Origin: an uncultured Ruminococcus sp.
GTDB taxonomy: Bacteria > Bacillota > Clostridia > Oscillospirales > Ruminococcaceae
Length of the DNA: 6,680 nt
Assembly: GCA_900551505.1 (NCBI GenBank)
Contig: URWK01000072.1
Span: 1 to 6,680, forward strand
Direction of reading: 5' to 3'
The position numbers were made by a program, and so were the translations under genes. Shown here piece by piece: positions 1 to 6,166 of the stretch (position 1 is its first letter; every line of letters begins with the position of its first letter). The notes beneath the pieces were generated by a model. That model searched no databases, was not told the origin of the DNA, and was given only the letters and a program-made list of their open reading frames with translations.

Positions 1-2
1 AA

Positions 3-899
3 CTTGACTATTTTGACAATATGCTTTCTGTTTATACTCAATTGAATGTGGATTCCGAATATTCATCATTTATAAGGGATTTCGCAACTATCATGGTAGG
101 CGGTCAGCAAAACAAATCAGCTTCAAAAGGTTATACTTCACCTATTGACGCTATTATGACCGATGAAGTTCAGACAACCGAACAGTCTGAAAATTATGAC
201 TGGTATGAAGACAGCGAAGCACAAAGTTACGAAGACTATTATCAGGAAAATGCTTTTAACGGCGAAAGCCTTGAAGTTATACAGGACGGCGATAAGTTTA
301 TACTTCCGGTAAGCGATGAACAATGGGATATGATTTCACAAATTAACTGTCAGGTTTACTATGATGACGGAGAAGGTTATATTGATTTCGGTTATGACAA
401 TATATACGAATCTGATGAAGACGGCAATCTTATAATGGATTTTGACGGTTATTGGGCAGGCATAAATGGTCAGACCGTTCCGTTCTATTCAATCAGTGAA
501 GAAAAAATCAGTGATGACAAATGGAAATCTTACGGTTATTCACCTGCAACCCTGAATGATGAAACGGATATTGAAATCATCATTGCATGGGACAATGAAA
601 ACCCTGAAGGATATATTGCGGGTTACAGATATGCATACGGAGAAACTTCACTTTCCGCAAAGGGTTTAATGCAGTTTAAAGAGGGCGACAAAATAGACTT
701 CTATTGTGATTACTATGAATATGACGGAAGTTACAATGACGAATATTATATCGGTGAAACGCTTACGGTCGGCAAGGACGGCTTAAAGGTCGATTACATA
801 GGAATGTACGGCACATTTGTATTTACATATATGATTACGGACATTTACGGAAACAATTTCTGGACGGAAGCACTTGAAGTGACTTTTGATAATCAATAA
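3..899 (+). CDS. C-terminal part of a probable clostripain-family (peptidase C11) protein, 5' end outside the window
   Basis: The reading frame is open from the first bases of the window, so the ATG at 21 is internal and about 298 C-terminal residues are visible. The opening stretch (YFDNMLSVYTQLNVDSEY, then SSFIRDFA) resembles the end of the C11 catalytic domain, where clostripain relatives carry a GLSVYFP-like strand. An acidic, tyrosine-rich linker follows (about residues 50-80 counted from the ATG at 21). The rest is a beta-rich domain with DENPEGYIAGYRY-like, EGDKIDFYCDYYEYDG and TDIYGNNFWTEAL segments that I associate from memory with the tails of Ruminococcus clostripain-like proteins. 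The catalytic His and Cys would lie upstream and cannot be checked. Such proteins are usually exported; the composition (very rich in D, E and Y, few Lys) fits a secreted protein, but no signal peptide is visible. The gene converges on the dehydrogenase with a two-base gap. The family call is an inference from partial sequence. Confidence 0.6.
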   Translation, partial: LDYFDNMLSVYTQLNVDSEYSSFIRDFATIMVGGQQNKSASKGYTSPIDAIMTDEVQTTEQSENYDWYEDSEAQSYEDYYQENAFNGESLEVIQDGDKFILPVSDEQWDMISQINCQVYYDDGEGYIDFGYDNIYESDEDGNLIMDFDGYWAGINGQTVPFYSISEEKISDDKWKSYGYSPATLNDETDIEIIIAWDNENPEGYIAGYRYAYGETSLSAKGLMQFKEGDKIDFYCDYYEYDGSYNDEYYIGETLTVGKDGLKVDYIGMYGTFVFTYMITDIYGNNFWTEALEVTFDNQ

Positions 900-925
900 T
901 TTCAACCTGTAACCTGAGAAATTAT
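896..925. repeat. AT-rich inverted repeat spanning both convergent stop codons
   Basis: ATAATTTC (896-903) and GAAATTAT (918-925) are perfect 8-base inverted repeats around a 14-base loop that contains AACCTG twice. The left arm contains the TAA of the plus-strand gene and part of the TGA of the minus-strand gene. The stem is AT-rich and neither strand has a proper U-tract after it, so it is at best a weak bidirectional 3'-end structure. It could also be chance in AT-rich DNA. Confidence 0.3.
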
Positions 926-2131
926 ATATTCAAGCTGTTTGTCCGAAAACCTTACAGGCACTCCCTGAAACTTAGCTTCCTGCTTAACTCTTTTTATTAT
1001 AGCAGGCATATCGTCTTTCCTGAAGTCCGGAATTTTGTCGGGAATTTCAAAAGCTTGATTAAGGTTTATTATCTCGCTTATGAATGCATCTGCAAGTACT
1101 TTTTCATGTTCTTTCGGCTGACCTATTCCACATTCAACACTCAGTTCTGCAAGAAGTTTCGTTACCCGGTCATCTGACATTGACGCATAAAGCACATACG
1201 GAAGAATCATTGATACCGCATCACCATGCCTTAGTCCGTAGAACTCCCCTATTCTGTGACCGATTGCATGGGCATACCCAAGCCCGTTTCTTGCGATTGC
1301 AACACCTGCTTCAAAAGAACCTTCAAGCATTTTTTGCCTTGCGTTAAGGTCGTGAGGATTTTTGCAGACTTTTGAGATATTATTGTATACAGTTTTGCAA
1401 GCCTTTCTTGCGGTCTGCTTGTGTTTAGGAAACTTTTCGGAAAATTTGCTTATGTAAGCCTCTATCGAATGTGTGAGAGCATCCATTCCCGAAGAAGCCG
1501 TATAATGCATTGGCAAAGTTTCTGTGAATTTTGCGTCCAGAACTGTAACACATGGGATAAACTTATCAGAAATCAAGGCGGTTTTCTTATTGGCTTCATT
1601 ATCCGTAACTACCGAATAAATTGTGATTTCCGAACCTGTTCCGGCAGTGGTGGGAACTGCATATATCGGCAGAGAATTATTAAGCGGTTTGAGTGCCGTA
1701 AGAAATGAAGACATCTTTTTAAGACTTACTGACGGATTTGTTACTCTGAGTCCCACAGCCTTTGCAGAATCGAGAATTGCTCCGCCACCTATCGCAATAA
1801 TACCATCACAATTGTTTGTTATACAGAGATTTACAATATTCTCAACTGTATCGTAATCGGGTTCATGCGAAACATCGGTATTAAGCAGATAAGTTATTCC
1901 AGCTTTGTCAAGCTGTTCAAAAAGTTTATCCGTAAGGTTGTTTTGTATTACCGACTTACTGACGATAATTAAAAGCTTGCTGACGTTATCTCTTTTTATA
2001 TATCCGCAGAGTTTTTCAGAACTTCCGATACCTGTAATTTTTATGGTTTTCGGCACATCGAGAGAAGCGAAAAATCTAAGTCCGATTTTTTCGGCGAAAC
2101 TATATTTTATTTTGTATTCCAAACCTTTCAC
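902..2131 (-). CDS. iron-containing alcohol dehydrogenase (group III)
   Basis: This is a cytoplasmic NAD(P)-dependent dehydrogenase of the Fe-ADH family, 409 residues from the GTG, against a usual 380-400. The N-terminal nucleotide-binding half has GGG at 115-117 followed by D121 and K124, then VPTTAGTGSE at 159-168. The C-terminal helical half has the metal-binding set: D217 and H221 in GMDALTHSIEAY, then H288 and H302 in YAHAIGHRIGEFYGLRHG. H288 and H302 have the same 14-residue spacing as in E. coli FucO, and H292 matches the extra active-site histidine, so the enzyme looks intact. The usual GGGS is GGGA here, a mild variation. The substrate (ethanol, butanol, propanediol or another aldehyde) cannot be told from sequence. 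The gene stands alone with its own promoter, so context gives no pathway. The start is uncertain: GTG at 2131 overlaps the Shine-Dalgarno AAAGGG (2136-2131), whereas TTG at 2122 lies 8 bases after it and would give a 406-residue protein. Confidence 0.95.
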   Translation of the reverse strand: MKGLEYKIKYSFAEKIGLRFFASLDVPKTIKITGIGSSEKLCGYIKRDNVSKLLIIVSKSVIQNNLTDKLFEQLDKAGITYLLNTDVSHEPDYDTVENIVNLCITNNCDGIIAIGGGAILDSAKAVGLRVTNPSVSLKKMSSFLTALKPLNNSLPIYAVPTTAGTGSEITIYSVVTDNEANKKTALISDKFIPCVTVLDAKFTETLPMHYTASSGMDALTHSIEAYISKFSEKFPKHKQTARKACKTVYNNISKVCKNPHDLNARQKMLEGSFEAGVAIARNGLGYAHAIGHRIGEFYGLRHGDAVSMILPYVLYASMSDDRVTKLLAELSVECGIGQPKEHEKVLADAFISEIINLNQAFEIPDKIPDFRKDDMPAIIKRVKQEAKFQGVPVRFSDKQLEYIISQVTG

Positions 2132-2137
2132 CCTTTC
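2120..2137 (-). promoter_or_regulatory. ribosome binding site deciding the dehydrogenase start
   Basis: On the minus strand the sequence reads GAAAGGGTGAAAGGTTTG. AAAGGG (2136-2131) runs into the GTG, leaving no spacer for that codon, but is 8 bases from the in-frame TTG at 2122-2120. An in-frame TAA at 2143-2141 excludes longer starts. TTG initiation is therefore the better guess. Confidence 0.5.
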
Positions 2138-2153
2138 AGTTTATATTATTCCG

Positions 2154-2195
2154 ATTATATCACAAAATTCTGACAAACGCAATTAAAGATGTCAA
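2154..2195 (-). promoter_or_regulatory. promoter region of the alcohol dehydrogenase gene
   Basis: Two overlapping sigma-A-type candidates are visible on the minus strand. The first is an extended -10, TGATATAAT (TATAAT at 2159-2154, TG at 2162-2161), with a weak TTGCGT at 2182-2177 and a 17-base spacer. The second is a perfect -35, TTGACA at 2195-2190, 17 bases before CAGAAT at 2172-2167 (4 of 6 matches). The perfect TTGACA and perfect TATAAT are 30 bases apart and cannot serve one promoter. The extended -10 would start transcription near 2147, giving a leader of roughly 15-25 bases. Confidence 0.65.
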
Positions 2196-2240
2196 CAATA
2201 AGCAAACTCCATAACATAAAAGAATACATTTTAAGTCTAT

Positions 2241-2287
2241 AAAAAGAGCAGTCAGACGGATAAAATATCTTTCTGACTACTCTTTTT
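2241..2287 (-). terminator. intrinsic terminator at the end of the U32/mltG cluster
   Basis: AAAAAGAG-C-AGTCAGA (2241-2256) faces TCTGACT-A-CTCTTTTT (2272-2287). Read on the minus strand, the one mismatch becomes a U-G wobble, so the minus-strand RNA has a 12-13 bp stem core followed by UUUUU. On the plus strand the same position is a C-A mismatch, so the hairpin favours minus-strand termination, though the flanking A and T runs could let it work both ways. It lies just past the U32 stop codon and directly before the dehydrogenase promoter, which separates the two transcription units. Confidence 0.85.
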
Positions 2288-2300
2288 AAAATTTATAACA

Positions 2301-3554
2301 TCAATCTTTTTTCTGCATACGTATGATTGAATTTTTAGGGAAAGTGTATTCGCAAGGCAAAATAAGTTTCATGGTAGCCTTGTTTGCGGTTTCAATCTCT
2401 GTTCCGTTTTCGTCAAGTATTGTATCAAGTGTTACAGTAACAGGTGGTTGCTGTGGTGCGAGGATTTCAACGGTATCTCCCTTGAAGAAACGGTTTCTCT
2501 GAGTGGCATAGATTTTTCCGTCTTTACATTCATCGACTATCGCAACAACATCATATTCCCGTATATAGCCGCTGGTTTCATAATACTGGCTTTCTTTCGG
2601 GTGTCCGAAAAAGAATCCCGTACAATATTTTCTGTGACTGACCTTGAATACTTCGTCCTTTACCCACTGCGGTAATTCAAAGTGTTCGGGGTCTTTTCTG
2701 TATATGTCAACAGCCATTCTGTAAGCGTTTGTAACTACGGAAGTATAATAAGCAGACTTGGCACGGCCTTCAATTTTCAGGCTCATAACGCCTGCTTCCG
2801 CAACCTTGTCAATGAAATCTATCATACAAAGGTCTTTTGAATTGAGGATATATGTTCCCTGCTCATCTTCTACAATGGGATAAAATTCATCTGTGCGTTT
2901 TTCTTCCATAAGGCTGTATTTCCATCTGCAAGGCTGGGCACACGCTCCCCTGTTTGCGTCACGGTTTACAAGATAACTTGAAAGCAGACAGCGACCCGAA
3001 AACGATACACACATCGCACCGTGTACGAAAGCTTCAATATCAAGTTCCTTAGGTGTCTTCGCTCTGATTTCCGCAATCTCATCAAGTGAAAGTTCTCTTG
3101 CAAGGACTACCCTTTTTGCTCCCATGTTGTAGAGTTCATTCGCTGTAACATAGTTGACAATACCGGTCTGTGTTGACATATGAATTTCCATATCCGGAGC
3201 GAATTTTTTTATAAGTGACAGAAGCCCGAGGTCTGCCACAATTAATGCGTCAACCTTGCAGGCAACGGCATTTTCAATAAATTCCTGAAAGAAAGGTATT
3301 TCATTGTTCCTCGGAAGTGTATTGCAGGTAAGATATACTTTTACGCCTTTTTTGTGTGCAAGCTCTACGGAATTTTTCATTTCCCCGAAAGAAAAATTCC
3401 CTGCTCCCGCTCTCATTCCGAAAGTCTTTCCGCCTATATATATAGCGTCTGCACCGTAATCGAGGGCTGAATTGAAACGTTCCGTGTCGCCTGCCGGTGC
3501 GAGAACTTCAAGTTTGTTCAAATCTTCAACGCTTATACTCAATTTTGCGTTCAC
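2301..3554 (-). CDS. U32-family tRNA hydroxylation protein, TrhP2 (YrrO)-like
   Basis: Members of this group, annotated for years as U32 collagenase-like peptidases, support prephenate-dependent formation of 5-hydroxyuridine at tRNA wobble position 34 (E. coli TrhP/YegQ, B. subtilis TrhP1/TrhP2). The 417 residues match YrrO length. The N-terminal barrel begins LEVLAPAGD (15-23) and continues GADAIYIGG (34-42). Residues 174-192 fit the U32 signature exactly (E-x-F-x2-G-A-M-C-x4-G-x-C-x-L-S). Cysteines 182, 189, 205 and 209 form a four-Cys set likely to bind a metal or Fe-S cluster. A beta-rich C-terminal domain follows at about 330-415. It is the last gene of the cluster, 76 bases after mltG; in Bacillus trhP genes also lie downstream of mltG. 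The start is unsure: at GTG 3554 the GGAG (3557-3554) overlaps the codon, while the in-frame TTG at 3542 sits 11 bases after it. Family certain; exact subfamily inferred. Confidence 0.9.
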   Translation of the reverse strand: MNAKLSISVEDLNKLEVLAPAGDTERFNSALDYGADAIYIGGKTFGMRAGAGNFSFGEMKNSVELAHKKGVKVYLTCNTLPRNNEIPFFQEFIENAVACKVDALIVADLGLLSLIKKFAPDMEIHMSTQTGIVNYVTANELYNMGAKRVVLARELSLDEIAEIRAKTPKELDIEAFVHGAMCVSFSGRCLLSSYLVNRDANRGACAQPCRWKYSLMEEKRTDEFYPIVEDEQGTYILNSKDLCMIDFIDKVAEAGVMSLKIEGRAKSAYYTSVVTNAYRMAVDIYRKDPEHFELPQWVKDEVFKVSHRKYCTGFFFGHPKESQYYETSGYIREYDVVAIVDECKDGKIYATQRNRFFKGDTVEILAPQQPPVTVTLDTILDENGTEIETANKATMKLILPCEYTFPKNSIIRMQKKD

Positions 3555-3561
3555 TCCATTC
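3540..3561 (-). promoter_or_regulatory. ribosome binding site and ambiguous start of the U32 gene
   Basis: The minus strand reads GAATGGAGTGAACGCAAAATTG. GGAG (3557-3554) shares its last G with the GTG start at 3554, so it cannot position a ribosome there. The TTG at 3542-3540 is in frame, 11 bases after GGAG, or 8 after the GGAGTGA match. The family fold begins at residue 15, so either start preserves it. Confidence 0.4.
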
Positions 3562-3573
3562 TGTAATATTTCA

Positions 3574-3614
3574 ATATTTTAAAATATGAAAGGGGGCAGA
3601 AATTACCCCCTCTC
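3574..3614 (-). terminator. hairpin between mltG and the U32 gene: weak terminator or attenuator
   Basis: On the minus strand GAGAGGGGG (3614-3606) pairs with CCCCCTTTC (3596-3588) across a 9-base loop. The stem is 9 bp with one G-U pair and five consecutive G-C pairs. The following bases, ATATTTTAAAATAT (3587-3574), are AU-rich and themselves a perfect 14-base palindrome, but they lack a clean U-run. Partial termination that lowers expression of the U32 gene relative to mltG is likely; full termination is possible. On the plus strand one base pair becomes a C-A mismatch and no T-tract follows. Confidence 0.6.
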
Positions 3615-3630
3615 CGTTAATAAGAAGTCA

Positions 3631-5559
3631 TTATTTAAGCCCTGCTTTTACAAGGTTCTCATTATGTTCTTCGTTTGTGGTTGCGTAATATACTTCCTTC
3701 GTGTCGATGTTAGCACAGAAGAAGTAGTAATTTGTGTCAGCCGGATAAAGTGCCGCTTCAATAGCTTCAATTCCCGGATTGCAGATTGCTCCCGGCGGAA
3801 GTCCTGCTCCTGTATAAGTGTTGTATGCGTCATTCATCGCCTGAGATTCAATATCAATATTCGGTGTAATGACATCTTCAACATACTTTCTTGTAGGGTC
3901 AGACTGGAGTAACGGGAACTGTGCAGGATTGTTAAGTCTGTTATGGAATACGGAAGAAATCATTTTCATCTGTTCAGGTGTGGCAGATTCAGCCTGAATA
4001 ATAGATGCAAGTGTTATTACTTCGTCAAGTGTCATGTTAAGTTCTGAAAGTCTGGTGTAATATTCAGGCTTGAATTTCTTGTTGAAGTTATCATATATCT
4101 TTCTGCTTACAACTTCAGGGTCTTCATTAAGATAGAATTCATATGTATCCGGGAACAGATAGCCTTCCATCTTATAGAATTTCAGATTACTTGTTTCTGT
4201 AGGCAGATACTTTTCAAAGTCATATCCGAGGTTTCCTGCATTGAAGAAGAATATAAATTGTTCACGACTGCATACGCCGGCTTCTTCAAGTTTTCTTCCC
4301 GCATCAATAAGTGTAATGCCTTCAGGGAACATAACTGTTGTGTGTTCACGCTGAATGCTTTCCGGAACTGTCGTAAGTTCGTCAATCATTGATGCATAAC
4401 CCATGCTTGGGCTAATCTGGTGCTGACCGACAACATACTTTGAATCTGAATTCTGTAAGCGTGAAACGAGTTTGAAGGCAATAGGAACATTGATAAGTCC
4501 TTGTTTTTTAAGGTTCTCCGCAATGTCATCAACTGTCTGACCTTCTTCGATTTCAAAGATATATGTTGACTGGCTCTTGTCGATACCCATAAGGTCTTTA
4601 CCGACAGTGATTACCGTAACGGCAAGTATTACTGAAATGCCGAGAATAAGAGTTGTGAGAACAAGACCGCCTGCAAGTCCGTTACTTCTGCGTCTTCTTC
4701 TCTTTTTCTTCTTTTTCTTTTTGGGGACGGGCTTTACTTCCGGTTCTTCGTCTTCTTCATATACTGAAATTATTTCGTCTTCGTCATTTTGGGCAGATTC
4801 ATCGGAAGTATCGGCACTATCAACTTCGCCCTTATCGTACCTCTCCATAAATTCCTTGAAAGGTTCATCAATAACAGGTGCTTCATAAGGAATTGAAGTT
4901 TCCTGCTGTTGTGGCTGAATATCTTCCTTAACCGACTGTTTTTCTTGTATCGGAGGTTCCTCCTTGATTATCGGTTGAACTTCCTTTACAACGGGAATTT
5001 CGGGAAGTTCATTATTTTCAGGTATTACAGGGGTATCGTCTTCTTCATCATCGCTTCCTGATACTGAGAATGAAAGTTTACTTGCACTTGCAATACTGCT
5101 TTCCGAACTGTAAAGACCTTTCGGATTATTAATTTCAGGTTTCTTTTCTGCTTTCTTTTTCTTTTTTGAAGCCGGAGCAGGTTCTGAAGGTTTAACTTCA
5201 GGCTGAGGTTTTTCCTGCTCGGGTTCAGGCGGAAGTTCTGTGGCTTCAACTTTCTGTTGTTCAGGCTCTTTGATGTCGGTATCCTGCGTTTTTTTCTTGG
5301 ATTTTTTCTTTCCGAAAAGCCCGAAGAATCCGCCTTTTTCCTTTATCTCGACATCAATATCCCTGGATTTTTTTCTTTCCTTTTTGTCAATGGGAGCTTC
5401 TTCTATGTTACCGTTTATTATATCGTCAAGAGTCTTTCCTGCGTCTTCGTATATCAGAACATCAATATCATCAGGGATTTCGGCAGGGTCAATATTCTTT
5501 TCCGTCTGTTCTTCAATGTCCTTTTGTTCCTGTGGTGTATTATCTTTATTTTTTGCCAT
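3631..5559 (-). CDS. mltG: endolytic peptidoglycan transglycosylase MltG (YceG-like) with a long cytoplasmic arm
   Basis: MltG cuts nascent glycan strands at the outer face of the membrane and so ends their polymerisation. The catalytic part is typical. One membrane helix lies at about 294-318, preceded by K280-R291 (seven Lys then five Arg), which holds the N-terminus inside. A LysM-like subdomain follows at about 333-395. The YceG core has EGYLFPDTYEF at 465-475, the catalytic Glu as E524 in LASIIQAES, VFHNRL at 537-542, LQSDPT at 551-556 and GLPPGAICNPG at 586-596. The protein has 642 residues against roughly 340-390 usually; the extra is a 290-residue cytoplasmic arm rich in E, K, P and Q, with no recognisable domain. 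ATG 5559 is secure: GGAGG lies 6-7 bases upstream. The start overlaps the cyclo-ligase gene by 14 bases, suggesting translational coupling. Cys593 and Cys615 lie in the extracellular domain. Confidence 0.95.
   Translation of the reverse strand: MAKNKDNTPQEQKDIEEQTEKNIDPAEIPDDIDVLIYEDAGKTLDDIINGNIEEAPIDKKERKKSRDIDVEIKEKGGFFGLFGKKKSKKKTQDTDIKEPEQQKVEATELPPEPEQEKPQPEVKPSEPAPASKKKKKAEKKPEINNPKGLYSSESSIASASKLSFSVSGSDDEEDDTPVIPENNELPEIPVVKEVQPIIKEEPPIQEKQSVKEDIQPQQQETSIPYEAPVIDEPFKEFMERYDKGEVDSADTSDESAQNDEDEIISVYEEDEEPEVKPVPKKKKKKKRRRRRSNGLAGGLVLTTLILGISVILAVTVITVGKDLMGIDKSQSTYIFEIEEGQTVDDIAENLKKQGLINVPIAFKLVSRLQNSDSKYVVGQHQISPSMGYASMIDELTTVPESIQREHTTVMFPEGITLIDAGRKLEEAGVCSREQFIFFFNAGNLGYDFEKYLPTETSNLKFYKMEGYLFPDTYEFYLNEDPEVVSRKIYDNFNKKFKPEYYTRLSELNMTLDEVITLASIIQAESATPEQMKMISSVFHNRLNNPAQFPLLQSDPTRKYVEDVITPNIDIESQAMNDAYNTYTGAGLPPGAICNPGIEAIEAALYPADTNYYFFCANIDTKEVYYATTNEEHNENLVKAGLK
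4693..4722. repeat. 30-base uninterrupted pyrimidine (minus strand purine) tract inside mltG
   Basis: Every plus-strand base from 4693 to 4722 is C or T. On the coding strand this is a run of AAA, AAG, AGA codons giving most of the poly-Lys/Arg stretch before the membrane helix. Such tracts are prone to slippage, so arm length may vary between strains, and the reading frame here deserves care in assembly. Confidence 0.7.
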
Positions 5560-6166
5560 GCTCTACCTCCAAAAGTTTCTTTTCAGTCATTACCCAATCA
5601 ACTTTCCGGTCATAACTGTCTGTCGGGACTTTTCCGCACATAAGATAATCATAGCAGCAACCTATTGTTACTGCATTCTCAAGCTTTGCAAGAAATCTGT
5701 CATAATACCCGCCACCAAAACCAAGCCTGTAACCTTCACTGTCAAATGTCATTGCCGGAACTATACAAAGCGTATCTCTTTTGTCAAAGCGTTCTGCTGT
5801 CCATTTTCTGCATTTTTCAGACGGTTCTTTTATGCTCCTGTAAACTTCTGACGGAACGATTTCGCTCATTGAATTAATCCTGTAGAATACCATTTCCCTT
5901 GTTTCCGGAATACATTTCGGGGAAAGTACGGGCTTGCCGTCTTCCCATGCCTTTCTTATTACCGGAAAAATATTGTTCTCCATGGGAGCGGGAATGTATA
6001 CAAGCAGGATTTCCGCATCTTTATAAAGACTGCTGTTTATAATCTTGTGACATATGGCACTGTCAAAAATTGATTTTCTGCTGTCGTTTATAAACTCCGT
6101 GCGTTTCTTTGAAATTTCTCTGCGAAGCTCTTTTTTTTCTTCATCAACAGTTTTTATCTTGCACAT
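5546..6166 (-). CDS. 5-formyltetrahydrofolate cyclo-ligase (methenyltetrahydrofolate synthetase)
   Basis: This cytoplasmic enzyme converts 5-formyltetrahydrofolate to 5,10-methenyltetrahydrofolate using ATP, returning a storage form of folate to one-carbon metabolism. The 206 residues fit the family (about 180-200). The N-terminal basic helix KKELRREISKKR (11-22) supplies the ATP-phosphate contacts. YIPAPMEN (57-64) is the equivalent of the substrate-binding segment. VPAMTFDSEGYRLGFGGGYYDRFL (from V136 to L159) contains the family hallmark GxGGGYYDRxL, and DRKVDWVMTE (186-195) is the usual C-terminal motif. No key residue appears to be missing. ATG 6166 has no clear Shine-Dalgarno; it overlaps the DJ-1-like gene by 13 bases, so translation is probably coupled. 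The end overlaps mltG by 14 bases. Names in use are fau, ygfA or yqgN; I leave the symbol open because the standard name differs between species. Confidence 0.95.
   Translation of the reverse strand: MCKIKTVDEEKKELRREISKKRTEFINDSRKSIFDSAICHKIINSSLYKDAEILLVYIPAPMENNIFPVIRKAWEDGKPVLSPKCIPETREMVFYRINSMSEIVPSEVYRSIKEPSEKCRKWTAERFDKRDTLCIVPAMTFDSEGYRLGFGGGYYDRFLAKLENAVTIGCCYDYLMCGKVPTDSYDRKVDWVMTEKKLLEVEHGKK

Noticed and set aside
138..323. Minus-strand 61-codon hydrophobic open frame
   Set aside because: It is the complement of the acidic, Tyr-rich stretch of the plus-strand gene, which is supported by its continuous frame and family resemblance.
1084..2186. Several plus-strand open frames of 77-95 codons
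   Set aside because: All are antisense to the dehydrogenase, whose motifs prove the minus-strand frame; none has a Shine-Dalgarno or recognisable product.
2132..2300. Intergenic stretch examined for a riboswitch or small RNA
   Set aside because: It is fully explained by the dehydrogenase promoter and the terminator of the U32 gene; only a few dozen AT-rich bases remain and no known riboswitch core is seen.
3574..3587. ATATTTTAAAATAT palindrome considered as a repressor operator
   Set aside because: It is AT-only, directly follows the hairpin and is more simply read as the AU-rich part of a weak terminator; no regulator gene lies nearby.
4577..4888. Plus-strand open frame with a run of Phe and Ser resembling a membrane protein
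   Set aside because: It is the complement of the poly-Lys/Arg and acidic region of mltG; the hydrophobic run is an artefact of the purine tract.
5025..5249. Alternative minus-strand frame within mltG, considered as a frameshift product
   Set aside because: The main frame is continuous through the arm and the purine tract, and the alternative frame has no domain or start signal.
5240..5851. A 203-codon open frame on the plus strand opposite mltG and the cyclo-ligase gene
   Set aside because: It lies antisense to two clear genes. Its Phe/Ser-rich product is what the complement of Lys/Glu-rich coding sequence gives, and it matches no family.
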